Shown here piece after piece: positions 49,555 to 58,063 of a stretch of 64,000 bases of DNA. Positions within the stretch are counted from its first letter, which is position 1, and every line of letters begins with the position of its first letter. Below the pieces are notes generated by a model, which had not been told where the DNA came from, did no database searches, and was given only the letters and a program-made list of their open reading frames with translations. The stretch covers positions 62,001-126,000 of the forward strand of contig JAFDWU010000006.1 in NCBI GenBank assembly GCA_018268315.1, given 5' to 3'. Source of the DNA: Armatimonadota bacterium. GTDB lineage: Bacteria; Armatimonadota; Fimbriimonadia; Fimbriimonadales; Fimbriimonadaceae. Both the position numbers and the translations under genes were made by a program.

Positions 49555-50181
49555 ATGCTCCCAGGATTGTTAGGGAAAAAGATTGGCATGACTCACCTCT
49601 TCACGTCAGAGGGAAAAATGGCGCCGGTAACGGTGATCCAGGCGGGCCCGGTGTACGTCACGCAAATCAAAACGGAAGACAAGGATGGCTACGAAGCTAT
49701 TCAGGTTGGTTTTGAGGAGATTTCGGACAAGCATCTTAGCTTCCCGAAGTACGGCCACCTGAAGAAGGCAGGAGTCCAGAAGAATTTGCGCACCATTCGC
49801 GAGTTTCGCGTGGAGACGCAGCCAGGCGTTGAGCTTGGACAAGAGATTGGAGTCGACATCTTCGCAGAAGGCGAGGTGGTGACAGTGACGGGAACGAGCA
49901 AGGGTAAAGGGTTCCAGGGCGGCGTGAAGCGATACCACTTCAAGGGCCAGCACATGACCCACGGCTACATGACTCACCGCCGACCGCTGTCCAGCGGCGC
50001 CACCGGCCCTCAGCGAGTGTTCAAGGGCACTCGAAAGCCGGGTCGCATGGGTACGGACACCGTGACTCAGAAAGGTTTGAAGGTCATCAAGATTGACGCA
50101 GAGCGCAATCTTATTTTGGTTGACGGCAGCGTGCCCGGTCCGAACGGCGCGCTGGTGGTCATCAACAAGGTGACGAGGTAA
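49555..50181 (+). CDS. rplC: 50S ribosomal protein L3
   Basis: A 208-residue protein that initiates 50S assembly and reaches the peptidyl transferase centre. GLLGKKIGMTHLFT, the central GTSKGKGFQGGVKRYHFKG, MTHGYMTHRRPLSSGA and KGTRKPGRMGTDTVT are diagnostic. It is the first gene of the operon here; rpsJ, which usually precedes it, is absent. An AGGA-containing site (CGGAGGACG) precedes the ATG. Confidence 0.98.
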   Translation: MLPGLLGKKIGMTHLFTSEGKMAPVTVIQAGPVYVTQIKTEDKDGYEAIQVGFEEISDKHLSFPKYGHLKKAGVQKNLRTIREFRVETQPGVELGQEIGVDIFAEGEVVTVTGTSKGKGFQGGVKRYHFKGQHMTHGYMTHRRPLSSGATGPQRVFKGTRKPGRMGTDTVTQKGLKVIKIDAERNLILVDGSVPGPNGALVVINKVTR

Positions 50182-50185
50182 CACG

Positions 50186-50854
50186 ATGTCAGAGATAGAA
50201 GTCAAAGACAAATCCGGTAAGAAATCAGGCTCCGTGAAGGTGAGCGAGAAGCTGGCGAAGGCAACAACCTCCGGCACCACCGTTCATCGCACGATTGTTT
50301 CTGAGGAATCCGCCAAGCGACAGGGAACGCAGAGCGCGAAGACGCGAAGCGAAGTCAAAGGCGGCGGCAAGAAGCCGTACCGACAGAAGAAGACCGGCCG
50401 CGCCCGACAGGGTACGACCCGCGCCCCGCACTACGCTCATGGCGGTATGGCGCTGGCAGTCAAGCCGCGCGATTACGACAAGAAGGTTAATAAGAAGGAG
50501 CGCCGAGCGGCCATCCTGACCGTTCTTGCCGAGCAGATCGAGGCTGGCAACGTGACGGTGGTCGAGAGCTTCCAGTTCACCACGCCGAAGACCGCGGATG
50601 CGGTGAAGGCGCTCAAGGCAGTCGGCGTTTACGACGCTCGACGGCTTCTGATCGTGCTGCCGGAAGTGGACACGCCAACCTACCGAAGCCTTCGCAACCT
50701 GGGCCACGTGGTTGTAAAGACCGCGCCGAGCTCTCAGCAGGGCGGCAAGGAAGGCGGCAAGACCGACGTTTTCTCAGCGCGCGACTTGATGGTCGCCGAC
50801 CGCATTCTGGTGGTTAAGGAAGCGCTTGAGCGAATTCAAGGAGTTTGGGCTTAA
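50186..50854 (+). CDS. rplD: 50S ribosomal protein L4
   Basis: A 222-residue protein. RQGTQSAKTRSEVKGGGKKP, the tunnel loop RARQGTTRAPHYAHGG, and KVNKKERRAAILTVLAEQ match L4. L4 in many bacteria also represses its own operon through the leader; whether the leader before rplC serves this is unknown. Its stop TAA overlaps the next ATG (TAATG). Confidence 0.97.
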   Translation: MSEIEVKDKSGKKSGSVKVSEKLAKATTSGTTVHRTIVSEESAKRQGTQSAKTRSEVKGGGKKPYRQKKTGRARQGTTRAPHYAHGGMALAVKPRDYDKKVNKKERRAAILTVLAEQIEAGNVTVVESFQFTTPKTADAVKALKAVGVYDARRLLIVLPEVDTPTYRSLRNLGHVVVKTAPSSQQGGKEGGKTDVFSARDLMVADRILVVKEALERIQGVWA

Positions 50855-51195
50855 TGAAGAACGCGCACACAATTGTAGTGAAGCCGCACATCACTGAGCG
50901 GTCGGTTGCGCTCTCTTACGGCGATCCCCGCATCCAGGACGAGAAGGAGATCGTGCGCAAGTACACCTTCATCGTCAACATCGATGCGAACAAGCTTGAG
51001 ATCAAGCAGGCGATCGAAGCGATTTATAACGAGGGCAAGAAGAAGAACGAGCTGATCGAAGTCACTAGCGTTCGCACTATGCGAATCGCAGGCAAGACTA
51101 AGCGTCGCGGCCGATTTGTTGGAACGCGCCCAGAGCGCAAGAAGGCAATCATCACGCTGGCCAAAGGCCACGTTCTTGAGGATTACGGAATCTAA
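50854..51195 (+). CDS. rplW: 50S ribosomal protein L23
   Basis: A 113-residue protein: [32 protein letters not shown] and [21 protein letters not shown]. It binds 23S rRNA at the tunnel exit, where trigger factor and SRP dock. Residues ~20-30 ([11 protein letters not shown]) form a small insertion relative to the usual ~95-residue form. Confidence 0.96.
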   Translation: MKNAHTIVVKPHITERSVALSYGDPRIQDEKEIVRKYTFIVNIDANKLEIKQAIEAIYNEGKKKNELIEVTSVRTMRIAGKTKRRGRFVGTRPERKKAIITLAKGHVLEDYGI

Positions 51196-51197
51196 AC

Positions 51198-52031
51198 ATG
51201 GCTACCAAGCAGTACAAACCAACATCGCCCGGCCGGCGCTTCATGATCACTTCCACTTATGCGGAAGTGACGAAGGGCAAGAAGCCGGAAAAGAGCCTTC
51301 TGGCAGCTAAACCCAACACGGGTGGACGCAACAGCTATGGCCGCGTGACTGCCGTAAACACCGGTGGTGGTCACAAGCAGCGCTATCGCATCGTGGATTT
51401 CAAGCGAGACAAAGATGGCGTGAAGGCAAAGGTTGCCGCGATCGAATACGATCCGAACCGAACCTGCCGAATTGCTCTGCTGCACTACAGCGACGGCGAG
51501 AAGCGATATATCCTCGCGCCGAAGAACCTGGTTGCGGGCGCAACGGTTGAGAGCGGAGAAGGCGCAGACATCCTGCCCGGCAACGCTCTGATGCTGAAGC
51601 ACATCCCGCTTGGTACGCTGGTTCACAACATTGAGCTGACCCCGAAGAGGGGCGGCCAGATTGTTCGAGCAGCCGGCGGATCTGCCCAGGTGATGGCGAA
51701 GGAAGGCAGCTACGTGACGCTTAGGCTCCCGAGCGGCGAAATGCGCATGGTTCACAATACGTGCCGCGCAACCGTCGGCGAAGTCGGCAACAGCGACCAC
51801 GAGAACGAATCGATTGGTAAAGCCGGAAAGAACCGCAGCTTGAACCGCAAGCCGCACGTTCGAGGCGTAGTAAAGAGCCCGCGAGACCATCCCCATGGTG
51901 GTGGTGAAGCTAAGTCGCCGGTTGGCCGCAAGAAGGGTCCTGTGGACCGTTGGGGCAACAAGGCTCAGGGCAAGAAGACACGAAATAACAAGCGGACGAA
52001 CAAGTACATCGTTCGTCGGAGGAAAGCGTAA
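51198..52031 (+). CDS. rplB: 50S ribosomal protein L2
   Basis: A 277-residue protein: [54 protein letters not shown], and the C-terminal [19 protein letters not shown] with the conserved His needed near the peptidyl transferase centre. Normal length. Confidence 0.98.
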   Translation: MATKQYKPTSPGRRFMITSTYAEVTKGKKPEKSLLAAKPNTGGRNSYGRVTAVNTGGGHKQRYRIVDFKRDKDGVKAKVAAIEYDPNRTCRIALLHYSDGEKRYILAPKNLVAGATVESGEGADILPGNALMLKHIPLGTLVHNIELTPKRGGQIVRAAGGSAQVMAKEGSYVTLRLPSGEMRMVHNTCRATVGEVGNSDHENESIGKAGKNRSLNRKPHVRGVVKSPRDHPHGGGEAKSPVGRKKGPVDRWGNKAQGKKTRNNKRTNKYIVRRRKA

Positions 52032-52081
52032 TCGGTTAGCCGCATAAGGCGAACCACGATAGGAGCATTGAACTTAACAGC

Positions 52082-52369
52082 ATGTCGAGAAGCTTAAAAA
52101 AGGGATTCTTTACGGATGAGCACCTAATGAAGAAGGTGCTTAACCTAAACGCGTCGGGCGATAAGAAGATCATCAAGACCTGGAGCCGCCGGTCGACGAT
52201 CACACCTGATTTCGTTGGGCATACCGTTGCCGTGCACGATGGCCGCAAGCACATTCCGGTGTTCGTCACCGAGAACATGATTGGCCACAAGTTGGGTGAG
52301 TTCGCTCCGACTCGCACCTATCGCGGTCACGGCGGACAGCTTGTTGAACGAGGTGCGAAGGTTCGCTAA
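52082..52369 (+). CDS. rpsS: 30S ribosomal protein S19
   Basis: A 95-residue protein: [57 protein letters not shown] and a basic end. It sits in the 30S head and contacts S13 and RimM. A 50-base gap separates it from rplB. Confidence 0.98.
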   Translation: MSRSLKKGFFTDEHLMKKVLNLNASGDKKIIKTWSRRSTITPDFVGHTVAVHDGRKHIPVFVTENMIGHKLGEFAPTRTYRGHGGQLVERGAKVR

Positions 52370-52391
52370 GGCGAATTAGTAGGTTAGCGTC

Positions 52392-52928
52392 ATGGAAGTC
52401 AAAGCCACAGCAAAATATATAAGGGTTCAGCCGCGCAAGGTCCGCATCATTGCGGATCAGGTGAAGGGCCAGCCCGCCGTTTATGCGGCATCGCTTCTGC
52501 GATACCACACCAGCAAGAGCGCGAAGGCTCTTCGCAAGGTGCTGGTAAGCGCGGTTGCAAACGCCGTTGAGAACCACCAGCTAGATGAGGCGGGTCTGAA
52601 GATTTCCCGCATCTTGGTGGATCAGGGCCCGGTGCTTAAGCGCATGAAGGCGCGAGCGCAGGGTCGCGGTAACAGAATTATCAAGAAGCAGAGCCATATC
52701 ACGGTTGTGGTGGAAGATGCCGAAGTGCCGAAGACGGTGAAGCCGCACGGTACCAAGGCTAAGCCTCGACCGACTCTGGCCGGCAAGCCGGGCAAGAAGG
52801 CGGCAGCGCCGAAGGCAGCTAAGGCCACCAAGGCTGAAGCAACGCCGGCCGAAGAAGTAGTGGTAGAGCCAGTAGTTGAAGAAACTGCGGCGGCGGCGGA
52901 AGAAACAAAAGAAGAAGGAGCAGAGTAA
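52392..52928 (+). CDS. rplV: 50S ribosomal protein L22 with long Ala/Glu-rich tail
   Basis: A 178-residue protein. The first ~112 residues are normal L22 (AKYIRVQPRKVRIIADQVKG, SAKALRKVLVSAVANA, and the tunnel hairpin VLKRMKARAQGRGNRIIKKQ). From about residue 115 a basic segment (KPRPTLAGKPGKKAAAPKAA) turns into an acidic Ala/Glu/Val tail, making it ~65 residues longer than usual. S16 has a comparable tail. Confidence 0.97.
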   Translation: MEVKATAKYIRVQPRKVRIIADQVKGQPAVYAASLLRYHTSKSAKALRKVLVSAVANAVENHQLDEAGLKISRILVDQGPVLKRMKARAQGRGNRIIKKQSHITVVVEDAEVPKTVKPHGTKAKPRPTLAGKPGKKAAAPKAAKATKAEATPAEEVVVEPVVEETAAAAEETKEEGAE

Positions 52929-52930
52929 CT

Positions 52931-53674
52931 TTGGGTCAGAAAATTCATCCGGTAGGATTCCGCGTCGGGGTAATTCGCAGCCACGATAGCAACTGGTACT
53001 TCAACAAGAAGGGATATCCCTCGGCCTTGTTGCAGGATCACCAGATTCGCGATATCGTTAAGGGCCGCGTAGGCCTTGGCAACGTATCCCGCGTAGAGAT
53101 TGAGCGCGCAGCAAACCGCGTGAAGGTAACCATCTTCACCGCGCGGCCCGGCGCAATCATCGGACGCGGCGGCAAGGGCATCGACGAGCTTACGAACATC
53201 CTTAACCGGCTTGTTCGCAAGACGGACAAGACGAACGTTGTTCAGGTGAACGTCACCGAGGTTCGACAGCCTGAGCTTGACGCTCAGCTGGTTGCCGAGA
53301 ACGTTTGCGCCCAGCTTGAAAAGCGAGTTTCTCACCGCCGAGCAATGCGACAGGCTATGACCCGAGCCATGCGCATGAACGGACGAGGAATCAAGGTTCA
53401 GGTATCCGGCCGATTGGGCGGCGCAGAAATCGCCCGACGTGAAGGCGACAAGGTAGGCAAGATTCCGCTGCACACCATTCGCGCCGACATCGACTACGGA
53501 TGCGCATTTGCCCACACCGTCTACGGATCGGTTGGATGCAAGGTTTGGATTTATAAAGGCGAAGTTCTTCCGGAGCGCCGTGGCGCTGCAGTGCCGGAAG
53601 TTCCGAAGCGCGTGACGAAAGAAACAGAGGAGGTAGCAGAAACCAATGTTGATGCCCAAGCGAGTAAAGAATAA
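52931..53674 (+). CDS. rpsC: 30S ribosomal protein S3
   Basis: A 247-residue protein starting with TTG (product [20 protein letters not shown]). The KH domain is [20 protein letters not shown], and the C-terminal half has [20 protein letters not shown] and [10 protein letters not shown]-like [12 protein letters not shown]. The last ~25 residues are an acidic tail. Its end overlaps the start of rplP by 29 bases. Confidence 0.97.
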   Translation: MGQKIHPVGFRVGVIRSHDSNWYFNKKGYPSALLQDHQIRDIVKGRVGLGNVSRVEIERAANRVKVTIFTARPGAIIGRGGKGIDELTNILNRLVRKTDKTNVVQVNVTEVRQPELDAQLVAENVCAQLEKRVSHRRAMRQAMTRAMRMNGRGIKVQVSGRLGGAEIARREGDKVGKIPLHTIRADIDYGCAFAHTVYGSVGCKVWIYKGEVLPERRGAAVPEVPKRVTKETEEVAETNVDAQASKE

Positions 53675-54164
53675 TCGCCGCAAAATGTTTCGCGGCCGAA
53701 TGAAAGGCAAGGCCACCCAGGGCAATACGATCTCCTTTGGTGAATACGCGCTCGTTGCTCAAGAGCCGGCGTGGATCACCAGCCGACAGATCGAAGCTGG
53801 ACGAATTGCGATGACCCGCCATGTAAAGCGCGGCGGTAAGGTCTGGATCCGGATTTTCCCGGACAAGTCCTACACGAAGAAGCCGCTCGAAACCCGTATG
53901 GGTAAGGGTAAGGCTGGCATCGAGGGCTGGGTAGCCGTTGTGAAGCCGGGCCGAGTGATGTACGAAATGGAAGGTGTTTCAGAGGATGTGGCCAAGGAAG
54001 CAATGCGCCTGGCCGCGTTCAAGATGCCGATCCGCTGCAAGTTCATGACCCGAAAGGACTACGGACTGGCGGAGAAAGAGCATGTCGAATATGCACCGAT
54101 CCCCGATAGCGCGCTATTGCCGCGAAATGTTGAAGTTGTTGAGCCTGAGCAGGAAAGCGAATGA
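53646..54164 (+). CDS. rplP: 50S ribosomal protein L16 with C-terminal extension
   Basis: A 172-residue protein: [60 protein letters not shown] and [20 protein letters not shown]. It organises the A-site region. About 30 residues after the usual end are acidic (ending [11 protein letters not shown]). Translation probably reinitiates from within rpsC. Confidence 0.97.
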   Translation: MLMPKRVKNNRRKMFRGRMKGKATQGNTISFGEYALVAQEPAWITSRQIEAGRIAMTRHVKRGGKVWIRIFPDKSYTKKPLETRMGKGKAGIEGWVAVVKPGRVMYEMEGVSEDVAKEAMRLAAFKMPIRCKFMTRKDYGLAEKEHVEYAPIPDSALLPRNVEVVEPEQESE

Positions 54165-54367
54165 AGAGTATTAACGCCGCTGATTTGAGAGATAAGTCGG
54201 TTCCCGAGTTGGAAGCGATGGTGACCGCAGAGCGCGCCGCTCTATACCGAGCGCGCCGCGATCTCGTGTTCCACAAGATCACCGATACGACCAGTCTTAA
54301 GACGCGACGCCACAACATCGCTCGCCTTTTGACGGTGATCGGTGAGAAGAAGCGAGGCGCTCAGTGA
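54161..54367 (+). CDS. rpmC: 50S ribosomal protein L29
   Basis: A 68-residue helical-hairpin protein near the tunnel exit: [20 protein letters not shown] and [20 protein letters not shown]. It overlaps rplP by four bases (ATGA) and rpsQ by four (GTGA). Confidence 0.95.
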   Translation: MKSINAADLRDKSVPELEAMVTAERAALYRARRDLVFHKITDTTSLKTRRHNIARLLTVIGEKKRGAQ

Positions 54368-54657
54368 AGAAAGAAGTGAAGAAGAAAGTAGTAGCAGTGG
54401 AAACTGAGCCGAGAGGCCGCCGAAAGGTTCGCACCGGCTTGGTGGTTTCGAACAAGATGCAGAAGACCGTCGTTGTCGCCGTTGAGCGACGCGTGCAGCA
54501 CCCGCTGTACGGCAAGGTCGTTCTTCGCACCAAGCGATACAAGGCTCATGATGAGATGAGCTGCGACGTAGGCGATCGAGTAGAGATTACCGAGACTCGT
54601 CCGCTAAGCAAAGATAAGCGCTTCCGAGTAAGCCGCATTGTCGAAAAGGTTAAGTAA
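54364..54657 (+). CDS. rpsQ: 30S ribosomal protein S17
   Basis: A 97-residue OB-fold protein with GTG start: [39 protein letters not shown] and [17 protein letters not shown]. The first ~15 residues are a basic extension ([15 protein letters not shown]). Confidence 0.96.
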   Translation: MKKEVKKKVVAVETEPRGRRKVRTGLVVSNKMQKTVVVAVERRVQHPLYGKVVLRTKRYKAHDEMSCDVGDRVEITETRPLSKDKRFRVSRIVEKVK

Positions 54658-54709
54658 ACGAATTCGCTGAGGCATGAGGCCGAGGCGGGGAAGATAAAAG
54701 GAAAGGAAA

Positions 54710-55081
54710 ATGATACAGCAGTTCACAAGGCTAAAAGTGGCGGACAATTCTGGAGCCCGCGAGGTCATGTGCATCCGTGTGCTTAAGGGATCGCAGCCGC
54801 GCTACGGCACCGTCGGAGACGTTATCGTCGCCGCCGTTAAGGTTGCAACCCCAAACATGCCGGTGAAGAAGGGTGATGTAATTAAAGCCGTCATCGTTCG
54901 CACAGCTCGCGCCGTCCGACGTGGCGATGGCTCTACGCTCAAGTTCGATGAGAACGCATGCGTGGTCATCAACCCGCAGAACATGGAGCCGCGCGGCACG
55001 CGCATCTTCGGGCCGGTGGCTCGTGAGCTTCGCGACAGCAACTTCATGAAGATCGTTTCCCTTGCTCCGGAGGTGCTGTAA
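54710..55081 (+). CDS. rplN: 50S ribosomal protein L14
   Basis: A 123-residue protein: [40 protein letters not shown] and [20 protein letters not shown]. Standard length. The TAATG junction couples it to rplX. A GGAAAGGA ribosome site precedes it. Confidence 0.98.
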   Translation: MIQQFTRLKVADNSGAREVMCIRVLKGSQPRYGTVGDVIVAAVKVATPNMPVKKGDVIKAVIVRTARAVRRGDGSTLKFDENACVVINPQNMEPRGTRIFGPVARELRDSNFMKIVSLAPEVL

Positions 55082-55500
55082 TGCCAACTAAAGCTGAATT
55101 GAAACTCCAAGGCGAGCATATCAAGCTCAAAATCCGAAAGGGCGACCGCGTTCGAATCATCTCGGGCAAGGATCGCGGCCAGGAAGGTTTTGTAGCTGCC
55201 GTGCTTACCAAGAAGAGCCGCGTCATCGTTCTGAAGGAGAACCCGGAGAAGCCGGATCAGCCTCTGCCGCTTAACATGGCGATCAAGCACAAGAAGGCGA
55301 AGTATCAAAATGAGCGCTCCGCGCGAATTGCGATGCCGATGCCGATTCACATCAGCAATGTGATGGTGCTCGATCCCAAGGATGGCAAGCCGACCCGAGT
55401 TGGCCGCCGCAAGGACGAAAAGGGCAACCTCGTTCGCTACGCTAAGAAGAGCGGAGAGAAGATCGAGGACGCCGTCGTCATGGAGTCCAAGAAATCATAA
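55081..55500 (+). CDS. rplX: 50S ribosomal protein L24
   Basis: A 139-residue protein with the KOW motif KIRKGDRVRIISGKDRGQEG, then MPIHISNVMVLDPKDGKPTR and VGRRKDEKGNLVRYAKKSGE. About 20-30 residues longer than most L24, from an N-terminal start segment (PTKAELKLQGEHI) and a middle insertion. Confidence 0.95.
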   Translation: MPTKAELKLQGEHIKLKIRKGDRVRIISGKDRGQEGFVAAVLTKKSRVIVLKENPEKPDQPLPLNMAIKHKKAKYQNERSARIAMPMPIHISNVMVLDPKDGKPTRVGRRKDEKGNLVRYAKKSGEKIEDAVVMESKKS

Positions 55501-55550
55501 GGTAGCCCATCGGGCGCCTGCCTGGTCAGAAATCAGGCGAAGGAAAACAA

Positions 55551-56144
55551 ATGGCAAAAGAGAAGAAAGAAAATACTGCGGGCCCAGCCACGCTGCCCCA
55601 GCCTCGCCTTAAGAAGCATTACGCTGAGAAGGTGGCGCCCAAGCTGAAGGCCGATTTCGGCTTCACTTCCACCATGCAGGTGCCGAAGCTGGACAAGATC
55701 GTCATCAACATGGGCACCGGCACCGGTGAAAAGGACCCCAAGCACCTTGAGAATTCGGTGCGAGACATGACCCTTATCGCGGGTCAGAAGCCGGTCATCA
55801 CCACTTCCAAGAAGGCGATTTCGAACTTTAAGCTCCGCGAAGGCATGAAGATTGGATGCAAGGTCACCCTGCGCGGCGACCGCATGTACCACTTCTTCGA
55901 CAAGCTGGCGACGGTGGTTCTTCCGCGAATCCGAGACTTCCAGGGCCTCTCGCCCAAGTCGTTCGATGGCCGCGGCAACTACGCGCTGGGCCTGAAAGAG
56001 CAGCTCGTATTCCCGGAAATCCCGTACGACACCTTCGACCGCATCCGCGGCATGGACATCATCATTTGCACCACTGCGAAGACGGATGATGAGGCTCGCG
56101 CTCTGCTGAAGGAAATGGGCTTCCCGCTCCGCGAAAAGGCGTAA
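55551..56144 (+). CDS. rplE: 50S ribosomal protein L5
   Basis: A 197-residue 5S rRNA-binding protein: [60 protein letters not shown] and the C-terminal [20 protein letters not shown]. It is the last ribosomal gene here; rpsN, rpsH, rplF, rplR, rpsE, rplO and secY, which normally follow, are missing from this site. Confidence 0.97.
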   Translation: MAKEKKENTAGPATLPQPRLKKHYAEKVAPKLKADFGFTSTMQVPKLDKIVINMGTGTGEKDPKHLENSVRDMTLIAGQKPVITTSKKAISNFKLREGMKIGCKVTLRGDRMYHFFDKLATVVLPRIRDFQGLSPKSFDGRGNYALGLKEQLVFPEIPYDTFDRIRGMDIIICTTAKTDDEARALLKEMGFPLREKA

Positions 56145-56163
56145 GGATAGTTCGTTCCGCTTT

Positions 56164-56192
56164 GAAAGCCCGGCTGTAATAGCCGGGCTTTC
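56164..56192. terminator. Terminator-like hairpin ending the ribosomal operon
   Basis: A perfect 12-base-pair stem, GAAAGCCCGGCT (56164-56175) with AGCCGGGCTTTC (56181-56192), has a five-base loop and lies 19 bases after the rplE stop. Only scattered Ts follow on either strand, but the stem lies between convergent genes and could serve both directions. Confidence 0.7.
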
Positions 56193-56197
56193 TGCTT

Positions 56198-58063
56198 CTA
56201 GGCTGGGCCTACTTCTGGCTCTGTGAAGAGGGGGCGGGTGAGGATTTCCGTCGCCAGAGTGGGCGAGGGGTTGAGATTTAGCTTTACCGCTTCCTCATAC
56301 AGCGCCTCGATGCGCGTCTTGAGCGAGGGATGGGTGGCAAGGATCAGGAATGCTTTTGGTAAGTCATAAGGCTGCCCGGAGAGAGTGGTTATCTTTGCAA
56401 GTGCGGTGACGGCAGCCTCAAAATTCATCGTGACCTTCAGTGCTCTCGCGTCGGCGAGAAGTTCTTGCCGCCTATACCAAGGTGCGCTTCCGATGATCGA
56501 AATGAGTAGAAGGACCACGGGACAAGAAAGAACGAGTAGCGGCCAAGGCGTAAGATCGCGGACAAAGAGCGCCACTATTGCGGTTGGTACAAATACAGAA
56601 ACGAACACAAGAACGTGCTTCTGAAGGGTCTTTGGGTTCTGCAATTGTAGATGTGCAACCTCATGGGCTGCGATGAATTGTTGCTCGGAAGGCGACAATT
56701 CATCAAGGAGCCGCTTCGAAGCGCCAACGACGCCGCCGATGCGGGCAAAGGCGTTCGCCTGTTGCAAACTTTCCAGGAGCGCAACCTTGTTGATGACGAC
56801 GTCCATGCGCTTTGCCGCCTCCATCGTCGCATCGTAAAATGCATCGCCCGCCTTGAGGACTGTGGGCGGGTTAAACAGCCTACGCCTGCTCTTTATCGTT
56901 GAAATCGCGGCAAGGGCTGGCATAACAACCGTTGCAATCAACCAAAAGATTGCCCACGCAAGCAAGATGGGACGCGGAACAATCAGGTAGATGCCTGGAT
57001 ATCTTTGCAGCCCAACGAAATTGGCCTCACAGATCAACAATGGGAGGAACGTCAAAAGGAACTGTCGAGCAGAAGCTTTCTGTGCTTGCTCTCTTTCAAT
57101 ATTGTTACTCAGCCTGATCACGAGCCTTGCTGCCGGTACCAGGACGAGAGGGACCGTGAGGAGCACTATGGATGCATCTGTTACGACCGGGGCCCACAGA
57201 GTAAGGTCCTGAAGGCCTTCGATGACCGTTAAGACGACTCCAACCCCCACTAACGGGATGAGAATGATTGCAGCAACTGCCAGTGGACATGTTTTGATAA
57301 AGCGCCTATGGGCTTCCTGCACCGTATTAGCGATTGCCTTTTTCTGCTTGCGCCAAGGGCGGTGGGTATTCCCGAACAGTATTCGGAAGAAAATAAGGAA
57401 TGCAAATACGATAAAGCCCGAGCAAGCGATTCCCCCAACAATGCCGTACCAATGCCTTGCGGTCCGGGTGGTAATTGGAAGGAGCTCGCCTTTCTTGGGT
57501 AACGGAACGAAATCAATTTTGGTGTAAGTCGTGGGGCCGACGGTAACGGTTGTATTGAGCCTATTTGCGTTGACGCCAAGGGCGCCCCTCTTCGGTAGAT
57601 TCCAGTTTGCGAGGATCGAAGGAATGAATGGGTCCGGAATTCGGCATTCGGAATTGAATAGGTCGATTTGCTTGTTCTTGAATTGGAATCTGACCCAAGA
57701 CCGCTTTCGGCCCCTATAAATCGTTGCGCCGTAGGCGTCCGGGTTCGTGAGGAACGTCTTGCACGCTTCAGCGGCCACCCGCAGCTGGTCGCTCTTCAGC
57801 AAAACGTAGACATCGGAGTGGGGGAAATCAGGGTCAACGATAATGAGGAAAGCTTCAGGCGAGCCGCGCTTGTAACTGGGAACCCAATTATAACCGAGTT
57901 TATCAGCCGAACTCATGACTTCCCCGACGAGTATCGGAGGAAGGGAACTCGTAACCTCGACTGACTTGCCGCAGGCGTAGACGGCTGCTAGGAGGGTCGC
58001 TGCAAGTGCTATGAGCAGTCTTGCCAGGTGTGTTCTTCCTAACCTCCCATGCTCGTTGCTCAT
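56198..58063 (-). CDS. Membrane M48-family metalloprotease (twin A)
   Basis: A 621-residue protein: signal/anchor segment, an extracytoplasmic N-terminal domain (about 35-195), about five or six membrane helices, and a zinc protease domain with HEVAH (His467, Glu468, His471) and third ligand Glu534 in ELLAD. That is the M48 (HtpX/Ste24-like) pattern, here with the extra N-terminal sensor-like domain. The composition is more AT-rich than neighbours. The ATG overlaps the stop of twin B by four bases. Substrates are unknown; quality control of membrane proteins is the family's usual work. Confidence 0.88.
   Translation of the reverse strand: MSNEHGRLGRTHLARLLIALAATLLAAVYACGKSVEVTSSLPPILVGEVMSSADKLGYNWVPSYKRGSPEAFLIIVDPDFPHSDVYVLLKSDQLRVAAEACKTFLTNPDAYGATIYRGRKRSWVRFQFKNKQIDLFNSECRIPDPFIPSILANWNLPKRGALGVNANRLNTTVTVGPTTYTKIDFVPLPKKGELLPITTRTARHWYGIVGGIACSGFIVFAFLIFFRILFGNTHRPWRKQKKAIANTVQEAHRRFIKTCPLAVAAIILIPLVGVGVVLTVIEGLQDLTLWAPVVTDASIVLLTVPLVLVPAARLVIRLSNNIEREQAQKASARQFLLTFLPLLICEANFVGLQRYPGIYLIVPRPILLAWAIFWLIATVVMPALAAISTIKSRRRLFNPPTVLKAGDAFYDATMEAAKRMDVVINKVALLESLQQANAFARIGGVVGASKRLLDELSPSEQQFIAAHEVAHLQLQNPKTLQKHVLVFVSVFVPTAIVALFVRDLTPWPLLVLSCPVVLLLISIIGSAPWYRRQELLADARALKVTMNFEAAVTALAKITTLSGQPYDLPKAFLILATHPSLKTRIEALYEEAVKLNLNPSPTLATEILTRPLFTEPEVGPA

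Noticed and set aside
52622-53725. Minus-strand open frame (367 codons) across rplV, rpsC and rplP
   Set aside because: It spans several certain ribosomal genes in antisense and shows no family resemblance.
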